Assembly (NCBI GenBank): GCA_036568605.1
Contig: DATCSE010000107.1
Coordinates: 1-10,596 of the forward strand
DNA from: DATCSE01 sp036568605
GTDB lineage: Bacteria > Pseudomonadota > Gammaproteobacteria > Burkholderiales > Burkholderiaceae_C
Direction of reading: 5' to 3'
DNA: 10,596 nt
Shown here: piece by piece, positions 1-6,727 of the stretch
How the letters are laid out: each line of letters opens with the position of its first letter
How positions within the stretch are numbered: position 1 is the stretch's first letter
The notes under the pieces: generated by a model
What the model was told of the DNA's origin: nothing
The model's database searches: none
What the model saw: the letters and a program-made list of their open reading frames with translations, nothing else
Made by a program: the position numbers and the translations under genes

Positions 1-483
1 CGAGAAGCTCAGCGCGAGCGCCGGCTCGTTGAGCCAGTTCGGCCCGTCGCGCCCGGTCAGCGAGAAGATCAGCGAGTTGATCACGCCCCACTCGGGGTTC
101 AGCATGAAGCGCACCGACAGGATGGTCGGGATCGACGGCACTGCCCACGGCAGGATGAACAGCACCGACAGCACCTTGATCCACCAGCGCGCCTGGATGA
201 AGAAGCCCGACAGCACCAGCGCGATCAGCATCTTCAGGTTGATCGCGACGACCAGGAAGACGATCGTGTTGACGACCGATCGCAGGAAGATCGGGTCTTC
301 GACCAGTTTGACGTAGCTGGAAGGGTGGCGCGCGAGCCAGAGCCCGTAGCACACCGGGTACAGCACGAAGACCAGGAACACCAGCAGATAGGGCAGCACC
401 AGCGCGCGGCCCCAGAACTGCCAGCGATCGCCCTTGCGCGCCGCGGGCGACGCGGCGCTGGTCGGAAGCGTGGCGGCCACCAT
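1..483 (-). CDS. Sugar ABC transporter permease (MalF/UgpA type), N-terminal part
   Basis: Inner-membrane subunit of a CUT1-type sugar importer, cut by the left window edge; 161 residues are visible and the frame is open to base 1. After a short cytoplasmic tail there is a first membrane helix at about residues 27-50, a conserved segment of the type 'SSYVKLVEDPIFLRSVVNT' (55-73), a second helix (74-95), and a third around FILPWAVPSIPTI (109-121). It is followed by the NPEWGVINSL stretch (129-138) typical of family permeases just before the periplasmic turn. The EAA loop would lie beyond the edge. The ATG lies 13 bases after the stop of the binding-protein gene, with a weak GAG-rich ribosome site, so the two are surely co-transcribed. 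A second permease and an ATPase probably follow outside the window. The substrate cannot be read from the sequence; neighbours suggest an aldose or aldonate. Confidence 0.9.
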   Translation of the reverse strand, partial: MVAATLPTSAASPAARKGDRWQFWGRALVLPYLLVFLVFVLYPVCYGLWLARHPSSYVKLVEDPIFLRSVVNTIVFLVVAINLKMLIALVLSGFFIQARWWIKVLSVLFILPWAVPSIPTILSVRFMLNPEWGVINSLIFSLTGRDGPNWLNEPALALSFS

Positions 484-496
484 CTCGCTCAACCCG

Positions 497-1876
497 TCAC
501 TGGCGCGCGACCGTCTTGATCCGCTCGATCAGCTCGTCGGTCGCCTTGTCCACCGGCACCTTCTCGTTGATGATGCGGTTCATCGCCTTGGCCCAGACGT
601 TCTCGTTGTTCAGCACCGTGAACTTGTAGTTCTTCGTGAATTCGAAGGTCACCGTGCCGGCCTTGAACTGGTTGTAGACCGAGAGGCGGTGCGGATCGGC
701 CTTCCAGAACGCGCTCTCCTGCGCGGCCTTGGTCACCGGGAACCAGCGGCCCAGCGAACCTTCGACGTACGGCGTCAGATTGGCCTCCTCGAGCAGGAAC
801 GACACGAACTGCTTGGCCGCGGCCTTGTTCTTCGCGTCCTTGAAGATGACGCCGGTCTTGACCGCGGCGCGATAGACCATCTTGCTGCCGTCGGGCTTGT
901 TCGGGAAGCCGGCGGTCGCGATCAGCTCGGTGTAGTTCTTCTTCGCGGTCGCACGCTGCGTTTCGTTCAAGCTGGCGTTGTTCGCGTCGTCCAGCCACTT
1001 GGCGGCGATCGAGATCGTCGCGTTGTGCGTCATCACGGTGGTCTTGTTGTGGAAGGCGACGTTGTTGTCCGGGTCCTTCCAGCTCGTCGCCGACGGCGGC
1101 ACGCAGCCCTTGGTGTACGGCGCGGTGTAGTCGGTCAGCGCGTTGACCAGGCCCTGCTTGACGGCCGGGTCGTCGACCAGCAGCTTGCCGCTGTCGTTCA
1201 CCAGCTTGACGTTGTACGCGTCCATGAAGGTCAGGAACGAGTAGAACGAGTCGCTCGAGTCCACGCCCATCGGCTGGCCGATGCCGAAGCCGCGCTGCCC
1301 GGTCTTCTGGCGGTACGCGGGCTGCACCTTGTCGCACCAGAAGCTCCAGTACTCCTTCCAGTTGGTCGGGATGTCGCTCTCCTTGAAGCCGGCGTCGGCG
1401 AGCATGTCCTTCCAGTACTGGATATGCATCGTCTGCTGCTTGATCGGGAACGCGTAATAGGCGCGCGACTTGGTCTGGTCGTTGTAGAGGAAGGTGGTTT
1501 CGATCGTGTTGGGCGCGAAGCGCGCGCGGATCGGGTCGATCACGCTGGAGATGTCCTCGAGCTTGCCGTCGAAGGCCCACTTCGCGGTGACCTGGAAGTC
1601 GTAGACGTCGGCATACGCCACGTCCGGCGGGCTGCCCGAGTCGAGCGCCGAGACGGTCTTCGGGATCATGTCCTGCACCGGGTACTGCGACAGCTCGATC
1701 TTGACGTTCTTGTGCTTGTCCTCGAACTTCTTGATCGCCGCGAACAGCGCTTCGTCTTCTGCCTTGTAGAAGCCCTTGACCCACCAGACGGTGAGCTTTT
1801 CCTGCGCCATCGCACTCGTGCCGCCCAGCAGCGCGGCGCTCGCGATCGAGAGGGCCAAGAGTTTGCGGAAATGCAT
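497..1876 (-). CDS. Periplasmic sugar-binding protein of ABC transporter (SBP_bac_1 family)
   Basis: Solute-binding lipoprotein-independent receptor of a CUT1 importer, 459 residues, the usual size for the family. The chosen ATG at 1876 gives a clean Sec signal peptide: basic MHFRK, a hydrophobic core to about residue 19, and a signal peptidase I site after AMA (24/25). An AGGAGA ribosome site lies 7 bases upstream (1884-1889), which decides against a longer GTG start at 1924. The mature chain begins QEKLTVWWVKGF and has the family pattern of an SQYP..DMIPK segment, a GSPPDVAYAD motif (81-90) and aromatic-rich binding regions. Two cysteines (C181, C258) may form a disulfide. The permease gene follows after 13 bases and the 2-hydroxyacid dehydrogenase gene ends 126 bases upstream. 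A putative operator lies in that gap, overlapping a TACGAT -10-like element. The ligand is probably a sugar or sugar acid handled by the divergent dehydratase; this is inference from context. Confidence 0.93.
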   Translation of the reverse strand: MHFRKLLALSIASAALLGGTSAMAQEKLTVWWVKGFYKAEDEALFAAIKKFEDKHKNVKIELSQYPVQDMIPKTVSALDSGSPPDVAYADVYDFQVTAKWAFDGKLEDISSVIDPIRARFAPNTIETTFLYNDQTKSRAYYAFPIKQQTMHIQYWKDMLADAGFKESDIPTNWKEYWSFWCDKVQPAYRQKTGQRGFGIGQPMGVDSSDSFYSFLTFMDAYNVKLVNDSGKLLVDDPAVKQGLVNALTDYTAPYTKGCVPPSATSWKDPDNNVAFHNKTTVMTHNATISIAAKWLDDANNASLNETQRATAKKNYTELIATAGFPNKPDGSKMVYRAAVKTGVIFKDAKNKAAAKQFVSFLLEEANLTPYVEGSLGRWFPVTKAAQESAFWKADPHRLSVYNQFKAGTVTFEFTKNYKFTVLNNENVWAKAMNRIINEKVPVDKATDELIERIKTVARQ

Positions 1877-1941
1877 GGATGTGTCTCCTGTGACGAGCTG
1901 TGTTCTTGGCAGACCGGGGTGCACGATCCGCGCGCCGCGCT

Positions 1942-1954
1942 ATCGTATGATGAT
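1942..1954. promoter_or_regulatory. Putative operator upstream of the sugar-binding protein gene
   Basis: ATCGTATGATGAT is an inverted repeat with arms ATCGT and ATGAT around a 3-base centre, with one mismatch. It matches the site at 2993-3005 at 12 of 13 positions. It is centred about 72 bases before the binding-protein ATG. On the minus strand it overlaps TACGAT (1942-1947), a plausible -10 box, a position typical of repression. The GT-N3-AC-like core resembles operators of GntR regulators of the FadR/FCD group. The regulator is not in the window, so the assignment is inference. Confidence 0.5.
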
Positions 1955-2002
1955 TGAATCGGCGTGGTGTTCGGACTTACCCGCAGGGTGCGAGCCCATC
2001 CG

Positions 2003-2953
2003 TCAGCGGCATTCGGGCACCGGCGTCAGCAGCGGCTTGCGGTTGAGCTTCGCATCGAGGTTGGCGTAGGCGAGATCGGCCATCGCGCGGCGCGTCTCGT
2101 TCGTCGCGCTCCCGATGTGCGGCGTCAGCACGACGTTGGGCAACGCTTTCAGGCGCGCCGGCACGCGCGGCTCGTCCTCGAACACATCGAGCCCGGCGCC
2201 GGCGATGACGCCGCGCTCGAGTGCATCGACCAGTGCCGCCTCGTCGATCACCGAACCGCGGGCGACGTTGACCACATAGCCGCGCGGCCCCAGCGCTTCG
2301 AACACCGACGCGTCGATCAGCCTGCGCGTGGCCACGCCGCCCGGCGTGATCACGACGAGGAAGTCGGACTCGGCGGCCAGCGCCTGCGGCGTGGGAAAGA
2401 ACTTGTACGGCAGCTCGCTCTTCTCGCTGCGCGCGGTGTAGGCGATGTCCATGCGGAACGCCTGCGCGCGCTGCGCGATCGCCTGGCCGATGCGGCCCAT
2501 GCCGACCAGGCCGAGGCGCGAGCCCGAGAGCTTGCGCGCGAGCGGCATCGGCCCGCTGGCTTCCCAACGGCCGTCGCGCACGTAGCGGTCGGCTTGCGGG
2601 AGCGTGCGCGCGACCGCGAGCATCAGCGCGAGCGCAAGGTCGGCCACGTCGTCGTTCAGCACGTTCGGCGTGTGGGTCACGACGACGCCGCGTGCCTTCG
2701 CCGCGGCGACGTCGATGCCGTCATAGCCCACGCCCATCACCGAGATGATCTCGAGCGCGGGCAGCTGGCCGATCAGCTCGGCGCCGACCTTGGATTCGCC
2801 GCTCGCAGCGATCGCGCGGATGCGCGGCGCGAGCTCGGCGAAGGCTTGCGGGTCGGTCTCGTGGATCCGGTCGTGCACGCGGTAGTTCGCGTGCAGCGGT
2901 TCGGCGAGAAACGGCGAGAGCTTGGCGACGGCGAGCACATCGAGGTCGGACAC
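2003..2953 (-). CDS. D-isomer-specific 2-hydroxyacid dehydrogenase (glyoxylate/hydroxypyruvate or 2-keto-acid reductase type)
   Basis: Cytoplasmic NAD(P)H-dependent oxidoreductase that reduces 2-keto acids to D-2-hydroxy acids; 316 residues, the usual length for this subgroup. The nucleotide-binding glycine motif is GLVGMGRIG (148-156). The catalytic triad is complete: R232 in NVARGSVID, E261 in DVFEDEP and H279 in TPHIGSAT. The N-terminal substrate-domain loop is MGVGYDGID (73-81). It starts with GTG at 2953, supported by AAGGAG at 2963-2968, nine bases upstream; no better ATG exists. The gene precedes the sugar-binding protein on the same strand and diverges from the dehydratase across a 112-base gap holding an operator-like repeat. 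In this setting it may reduce a keto-acid intermediate or clear glyoxylate/hydroxypyruvate. Glyoxylate reductase, hydroxypyruvate reductase and 2-ketogluconate reductase cannot be told apart from sequence alone. Confidence 0.92.
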   Translation of the reverse strand: MSDLDVLAVAKLSPFLAEPLHANYRVHDRIHETDPQAFAELAPRIRAIAASGESKVGAELIGQLPALEIISVMGVGYDGIDVAAAKARGVVVTHTPNVLNDDVADLALALMLAVARTLPQADRYVRDGRWEASGPMPLARKLSGSRLGLVGMGRIGQAIAQRAQAFRMDIAYTARSEKSELPYKFFPTPQALAAESDFLVVITPGGVATRRLIDASVFEALGPRGYVVNVARGSVIDEAALVDALERGVIAGAGLDVFEDEPRVPARLKALPNVVLTPHIGSATNETRRAMADLAYANLDAKLNRKPLLTPVPECR

Positions 2954-2992
2954 GAGCAGGGACTCCTTGGGGTTGTACCGCAGGCGAAATCA

Positions 2993-3005
2993 ATCGTATG
3001 ACGAT
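2993..3005. promoter_or_regulatory. Putative operator in the divergent dehydrogenase/dehydratase promoter
   Basis: ATCGTATGACGAT is a perfect inverted repeat: ATCGT, a 3-base centre ATG, then ACGAT. It nearly repeats the site before the binding-protein gene. It lies 46 bases (to centre) from the dehydrogenase GTG and 67 from the dehydratase ATG. It overlaps -10-like boxes in both directions: GATAAT at 3003-3008 on plus and TATTAT at 3004-3009 on minus. I see no convincing -35 box for either. The form matches FadR/FCD-type GntR operators and suggests one regulator controls both arms of the locus. Confidence 0.55.
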
Positions 3006-3065
3006 AATATCGAGCGGTCGTTCATTCAAGGACAATCGATCGCGACCCCGGGAAAGCGAGCACAT

Positions 3066-4805
3066 ATGAGCGCAACACCCCCACGAAAGAAGCCGCAAGA
3101 GCTGCGCAGCCAGCAATGGTTCGGCCGTCAGGACCGCGACGGATTCGCGTACCGCAGCTGGGTCAAGGGCAAGGGCATCCCGCACGACCAGTTCGACGGT
3201 CGCCCGGTGATCGGCATCTGCAACACGTTCAGCGAGTTGACGCCGTGCAACTCGCATTTCCGCACGCTCGCCGAGCAGGTCAAGATCGGCGTCTACGAGG
3301 CGGGCGGCTTCCCGCTCGAGTTCCCGGTGATGTCGCTGGGCGAGACGCTGCTGCGGCCGACCGCGATGCTGTACCGCAACCTCGCGAGCATGGACGTCGA
3401 GGAGTCGATACGCGGCAACCCGATCGACGGCGTCGTGCTGCTGATGGGTTGCGACAAGACCACGCCGTCATTGCTGATGGGCGCGGCCAGCGTCGACCTG
3501 CCGACGATAGGCGTCTCCGGCGGGCCGATGCTGAACGGCAAGTGGCGCGGCCAGGAGCTGGGCTCGGGCACCGGCGTCTGGAGCATGAGCGAGCAGGTGC
3601 GGGCCGGCACGTTGAAGCTCGCCGATTTCTTCGAGGCCGAGAGCTGCATGCACCGCAGCCACGGCCACTGCATGACGATGGGCACCGCGAGCACGATGGC
3701 CAGCATGGTCGAGGCGCTGGGCGTCGGGCTGCCGGGCAACGCCGCGTACCCGGCGGTCGACGGGCGGCGCAACGTGCTCGCACGCATGGCGGGGCGGCGC
3801 ATCGTCGAGATGGTGCACGAGGACCAGGTGCTGTCGAAGGTCATCACGCGCGAGGCGTTCGAGAACGCGATCAAGGTGCTCGCCGCGATCGGCGGCTCGA
3901 CCAATGCGCTGATCCACCTGCCGGCGATCGCCGGGCGGCTCGGCGTGCCGCTCTCGATCGACGACTTCGATGCGCTGGGCAGCGAGCTGCCGTGCCTCGT
4001 GAACCTGCAGCCCTCGGGCAAGCACCTGATGGAGGACTTCTGCTACGCCGGCGGCCTGCCGGCCGTGATGAAGGAGATCGCGCAGCACCTGCACCTGGAC
4101 ATCGTCACCGCGAGCGGCAAGACGGTGCGCGAGAACATCGCCGATGCGCGCAACGACAACCCCGACGTGATCCTCTCGCTCGCGAAGCCGTTCAAGGAGA
4201 AGGCCGGCATCGCGGTCCTGCGCGGCAACCTCGCGCCGCGCGGCGCGGTGATCAAGCCCAGCGCGGCGACGCCGGCGCTGATGGTGCACACGGGTCGCGC
4301 CGTCGTGTTCGAGAACATCGAGGACTTCCACCGGCGCATCGACGACGAGAACCTGGACGTCGACGAGACCTGTGTGCTGGTGCTGAAGAACTGCGGGCCC
4401 AAGGGCTACCCGGGGATGGCCGAGGTCGGCAACATGCCGCTGCCGCCGAAGGTCCTGCGCAAGGGCATCACCGACATGGTCCGCATCAGCGACGCGCGCA
4501 TGAGCGGCACCGCGTACGGCACGGTCGTGCTGCACACCGCGCCGGAAGCGGCCGCCGGCGGACCGCTCGCGCTGGTGCGCGACGGCGACCTGATCGAGCT
4601 CGATGTGCCGCAGCGCAGGCTGCACCTGCATGTCAGCGATGAAGAACTCGCGCAGCGCCGGGCCGGGTGGGTCGCGCCGCAGCCGCCGCTGGCGAGCGGG
4701 TACTGGAAGCTGTATGTCGACCACGTGCTGCAGGCCGACGAGGGGGTGGACCTGGATTTCCTCGTGGGCAAACGGGGGGCGTTCGTGCCGAGAGACAATC
4801 ATTGA
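3066..4805 (+). CDS. IlvD/Edd-family sugar-acid dehydratase (L-arabinonate/D-galactonate type)
   Basis: Iron-sulfur dehydratase that removes water from an aldonate to give a 2-keto-3-deoxy sugar acid; 579 residues. The three family cluster ligands are present: C61 in TPCN, C129 in GCDKTTPS and C202 in HCMTMGTAST, expected to hold a [2Fe-2S] cluster. D130 and K131 next to the second cysteine fit the metal-binding site, and S480 in the SGTAYGTVVLH motif fits the catalytic serine. The N-terminus (LRSQQWFGRQDRDGF, SWVKGKGIPHD) and the NCGPKGYPGMAEVGNM block resemble pentonate dehydratases such as the Rhizobium L-arabinonate enzyme more than IlvD or 6-phosphogluconate dehydratase. The ATG at 3066 is chosen because the conserved N-terminus begins just after it; the ribosome site is weak (GGGAAAG). 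Enzymes of this group accept L-arabinonate, D-fuconate and D-galactonate, which share configuration at C2-C4. The downstream DgoA-type aldolase favours D-galactonate here, as inference. Confidence 0.93.
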   Translation: MSATPPRKKPQELRSQQWFGRQDRDGFAYRSWVKGKGIPHDQFDGRPVIGICNTFSELTPCNSHFRTLAEQVKIGVYEAGGFPLEFPVMSLGETLLRPTAMLYRNLASMDVEESIRGNPIDGVVLLMGCDKTTPSLLMGAASVDLPTIGVSGGPMLNGKWRGQELGSGTGVWSMSEQVRAGTLKLADFFEAESCMHRSHGHCMTMGTASTMASMVEALGVGLPGNAAYPAVDGRRNVLARMAGRRIVEMVHEDQVLSKVITREAFENAIKVLAAIGGSTNALIHLPAIAGRLGVPLSIDDFDALGSELPCLVNLQPSGKHLMEDFCYAGGLPAVMKEIAQHLHLDIVTASGKTVRENIADARNDNPDVILSLAKPFKEKAGIAVLRGNLAPRGAVIKPSAATPALMVHTGRAVVFENIEDFHRRIDDENLDVDETCVLVLKNCGPKGYPGMAEVGNMPLPPKVLRKGITDMVRISDARMSGTAYGTVVLHTAPEAAAGGPLALVRDGDLIELDVPQRRLHLHVSDEELAQRRAGWVAPQPPLASGYWKLYVDHVLQADEGVDLDFLVGKRGAFVPRDNH

Positions 4806-4823
4806 GTTCTGTCACACATGCGC

Positions 4824-4920
4824 ACTTCGACAAGCTCAGTGCGAACGGAATGGATGGTCCAGCATCATCCAATTCACCCCGTTCGGGCTGAGATTCCGAC
4901 CGTCCTGAGCCTGTCGAAGG
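4824..4920. repeat. REP-like interspersed palindromic repeats (TTCGACARGCTCAG type)
   Basis: A 15-base unit CTTCGACAAGCTCAG (4824-4838), followed by a TGCGAACGG tail, recurs inverted as CTGAGCCTGTCGAAG (4905-4919) with one mismatch. Between them, CCGTTCGGGCTGAG (4879-4892) is a partial third copy, inverted relative to the first and lacking its TGTCGAAG end. The paired inverted arrangement resembles a REPIN. Units of this type are familiar from proteobacterial intergenic regions; that statement is from general knowledge and was not searched. The element fills most of the 128-base gap between the dehydratase and the aldolase and could affect mRNA stability or differential expression. No RAYT transposase gene is present in the window. 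Confidence 0.75.
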
Positions 4921-4933
4921 AAGCCCTTTCCCG

Positions 4934-5566
4934 ATGACACCACAAACCAAACTCGACGCGGCGATGCGCCGCCTGCCGCTGGTCGCGATCCTGCGCGGCC
5001 TGACACCCGAAGACGCACCCGCCATCGGCACCGCGCTGATCGACGCTGGCTTCGCGCTGATCGAGGTGCCGCTGAACTCGCCGCGGCCGCTCGCGAGCAT
5101 CGCGGCGTTGGCCGCGCAGCACCCGGATGCGCTGGTCGGTGCCGGCACCGTGCTGACGACAGCCCAGGTGCGCGAGGTGCACGCCGCAGGCGGGCAACTG
5201 ATCGTCGCACCGAACTTCGACGCCGAGGTCGTGCGCGCGGCGGTGCAACTGGGCATGGTCTGCCTGCCCGGCGTGCTGACGCCCAGCGAAGCGTTCGCGG
5301 CGCTCGCAGCCGGCGCATCAGGGCTCAAGCTGTTCCCGGCCGAACTGTTCCCGCCGGCCGGCGTGAAGGCGCTGCGGGCGGTGCTGAGCGCGGAGACGCG
5401 GGTGCTGCCGGTGGGCGGCATCACGCCGGAGACGATGGCGCCGTATCGCGCGGCCGGTGCGAACGGCTTCGGGCTGGGCTCGGCGCTGTACAAGCCGGGT
5501 GACGATGCCGCCGCGGTCGGCGCTGCGGCGCGCCGCTTCGCCGCGGCGTGGCAGGCGCTGGCCTGA
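4934..5566 (+). CDS. dgoA: 2-dehydro-3-deoxy-6-phosphogalactonate aldolase (KDPG/KDPGal aldolase family)
   Basis: Class I aldolase that splits 2-keto-3-deoxy-6-phosphogalactonate into pyruvate and glyceraldehyde 3-phosphate; 210 residues, a full-length TIM barrel. LPLVAILRGLTPEDA (14-28) opens the first strand, the catalytic glutamate is E44 in IEVPLNSP, GAGTVL is at 69-74, and the Schiff-base lysine is K132 in GLKLFPAELF. VGGITPE (160-166) and GLGSALY (180-186) form the phosphate-binding end. The PLNSP and GLGSxLY forms match DgoA better than Eda. The ATG at 4934 is preceded by GAAGGAAG (4916-4923), which lies at the edge of the REP-like repeat. The gene follows the dehydratase on the same strand, consistent with a De Ley-Doudoroff-type galactonate route, but no kinase gene is visible. 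Eda-like specificity remains possible. Confidence 0.9.
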   Translation: MTPQTKLDAAMRRLPLVAILRGLTPEDAPAIGTALIDAGFALIEVPLNSPRPLASIAALAAQHPDALVGAGTVLTTAQVREVHAAGGQLIVAPNFDAEVVRAAVQLGMVCLPGVLTPSEAFAALAAGASGLKLFPAELFPPAGVKALRAVLSAETRVLPVGGITPETMAPYRAAGANGFGLGSALYKPGDDAAAVGAAARRFAAAWQALA

Positions 5567-5578
5567 CGACGCCGGCTT

Positions 5579-5977
5579 TCAGCTCGTCGTTTCGGCGAGC
5601 GTGTAGTCGAAGTCGTAGTAGTGCTGGCCGCCTTCGATGCGGATCGTCAGCGTGCCGGCCAGCCCGGTCAGCGCGTCGGTCCCCGAGTCGGGCACGACGC
5701 TGATGCTGAGCTGCGCCTGCCCGCGGTTCAGCGTGCCGCTGTGCTGCAGCACGAAGCTGCCGCGCAGGCCGCGCAGCGTGCCGCTGACGCGCTCGATCGC
5801 GACGTAACCGGCCGAGCCCGGCACCGCGGTGCCGGCGCTGAGCATCTGGCCGACGCTGCTGCCTTCGAGGTCGCCGTGGAAGCGCTTGTCGATGGACAGG
5901 CGCGCAAGCGGCGCATCCGCGCTGGCCGGGTCCAGCGGTGCAAGCTTGACGTCGAAGGTTCCGGTGGCACGAGTCAT
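5579..5977 (-). CDS. DUF3224 domain protein
   Basis: Small protein of unknown function, 132 residues, matching the DUF3224 family as I know it over its whole length. Recognisable blocks are LSIDKRFHGDLEGSSVG (27-43), SAGYVAIERVSGTLRGLRG (55-73), FVLQHSGTLNRG (75-86) and VVPDSGTDALTGLAGTL (94-110). The repeated beta-strand character suggests a compact beta-barrel fold, perhaps binding a small ligand; no catalytic residue set is known to me. No signal peptide is visible, so it is probably cytoplasmic. The ATG at 5977 has a GAGGGG ribosome site five to six bases upstream and starts the conserved domain directly. The longer frame to 6277 is rejected because it would cover the structured leader and overlap the GNAT gene. 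It ends 12 bases from the convergent aldolase gene. Confidence 0.9.
   Translation of the reverse strand: MTRATGTFDVKLAPLDPASADAPLARLSIDKRFHGDLEGSSVGQMLSAGTAVPGSAGYVAIERVSGTLRGLRGSFVLQHSGTLNRGQAQLSISVVPDSGTDALTGLAGTLTIRIEGGQHYYDFDYTLAETTS
5582..5600 (+). terminator. Hairpin just after the aldolase gene, possible terminator or mRNA 3' end
   Basis: GCTCGTCG, a TTT loop and CGGCGAGC form an 8-base-pair stem in plus-strand RNA, with one U-G pair, 16 bases after the aldolase stop. No T-run follows, so classic intrinsic termination is doubtful. It lies inside the last codons of the convergent DUF3224 gene; on that strand the stem has a C-A mismatch, so it is better suited to the aldolase transcript. 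Confidence 0.35.
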
Positions 5978-6050
5978 GACAGCCCCTCGTCCGACGAGTA
6001 CGTCGGCCGATCCCCCGAGGGGATGCGGGCCGGCTTGGGAGCGGCCCGGC
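5978..6050 (-). promoter_or_regulatory. Structured leader of the DUF3224 gene with possible Shine-Dalgarno sequestration
   Basis: The 109-base gap between the GNAT stop and the DUF3224 start holds three perfect inverted repeats: GGGCCG/CGGCCC (6028-6033 with 6043-6048), ATCCCC/GGGGAT with a 3-base loop (6010-6024), and CCGACG/CGTCGG around AGTA (5991-6006). The transcript segment from 6016-6022 (CCCCTCG) is also perfectly complementary to the Shine-Dalgarno stretch from 5983-5989 (CGAGGGG). Pairing these would enclose the third hairpin and hide the ribosome site, and it competes with the second hairpin. This could be a terminator/anti-terminator or a translational switch; no known riboswitch class is recognised. 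Confidence 0.4.
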
Positions 6051-6086
6051 GCTCGGCCCGCGAAAGCACGGTTGACACAGAGCGTC

Positions 6087-6704
6087 TCACGGCACGGGCC
6101 GGATCCGAACGATAGGCCGCGTCGGCTTGCGCCGCGCGACCTCCTCGAAGCCGGCCTTGTCGAACATCGTCTTGCTGCCGAACCACATCGAGTCGTCGCT
6201 CGAGCGCTCCGCCTTGTCGACCGGATAGCCTTCGAGCAGCTGCACGCCGCGATGAGCCGCATACGCGACGGCCGCATTCAGGAGCGCGCTGGCGACACCC
6301 TGACCTCGGTAGGCCGACGGCACGACGAAGCAGGTGATGGACCAGACCGGGCGTTCGTCGATCGGCCGCATCACCGGCGAGCGCTGCAGCTTGGGGTAGG
6401 CCTCGCGCGGGCCGAGTGCGACCCAGCCGACCGGCACCTTGCCGTGGTAGGCGAGCAGGCCGGGCGCTTCGTCGCCATCGTTGACGACGGCGCGAAACGC
6501 CGCGCGGTTCGCCTGTGCGCGCGTCGAGTTGCCGGGCGGCACTTCCCAGCCCGAACCGCTGACGCGGTAGTACATGCACCAGCAGCCGCGCGCGACCGAG
6601 CAGCCCTTCGCGTTGAACACGGCCTCGAGGTCGGGCCAGCGCTCGGGTGTCAGCGGACGGGTCGTCAGCTTCAATGCGGCGTGTTGATCCGTAGGAGCGT
6701 GCAT
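6087..6704 (-). CDS. GNAT-family N-acetyltransferase
   Basis: Acetyl-CoA-dependent acyltransferase of unknown substrate, 205 residues. Motif A is clear: CFVVPSAYRGQGVASALLNAA (125-145), with the R/Q-x-x-G-x-G/A pyrophosphate-binding loop RGQGVA at 133-138. The preceding strand GLLAYHGKVPVGWVALGPR (82-100) is typical of the fold. The N-terminal NAKGCSVARGCWCMYYR block (31-47) with three cysteines marks a subgroup of GNAT proteins often annotated only as 'GNAT family'. The C-terminus carries WFGSKTMFDKAGFEEVAR (174-191), the usual GNAT ending. The ATG at 6704 fits the domain start but lacks a minus-strand ribosome site; it lies 23 bases after the DUF488 stop, so translation may depend on the upstream gene. 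A slightly different start cannot be excluded. Confidence 0.9.
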   Translation of the reverse strand: MHAPTDQHAALKLTTRPLTPERWPDLEAVFNAKGCSVARGCWCMYYRVSGSGWEVPPGNSTRAQANRAAFRAVVNDGDEAPGLLAYHGKVPVGWVALGPREAYPKLQRSPVMRPIDERPVWSITCFVVPSAYRGQGVASALLNAAVAYAAHRGVQLLEGYPVDKAERSSDDSMWFGSKTMFDKAGFEEVARRKPTRPIVRIRPVP

Positions 6705-6727
6705 CGGCTGCAGAGGAGGTGTCGTGG

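Noticed and set aside
1877..1924. Longer N-terminus of the sugar-binding protein from a GTG at 1924
   Set aside because: It would place sixteen extra residues before a perfect signal peptide and run through the AGGAGA ribosome site.
434..1957. Long plus-strand open frame (507 codons) opposite the sugar-binding protein
   Set aside because: It is the mirror of a clear coding gene in GC-rich DNA; the product is Arg/Val/Leu/His-rich without recognisable motifs, while the minus strand gives a full signal peptide and family pattern.
1964..3001. Plus-strand frame of 345 codons opposite the 2-hydroxyacid dehydrogenase
   Set aside because: Shadow frame; the minus strand contains the complete nucleotide-binding and catalytic motifs.
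3116..4642. Second long plus-strand frame and a 444-codon minus-strand frame across the dehydratase
   Set aside because: Both are shadows of the dehydratase reading frame, with Arg/Ala/Gly-rich or His/Arg-rich composition and no domain.
6072..6077. TTGACA as a plus-strand -35 promoter box
   Set aside because: No -10-like sequence follows at 16-18 bases, and no plus-strand gene lies downstream for several kilobases.
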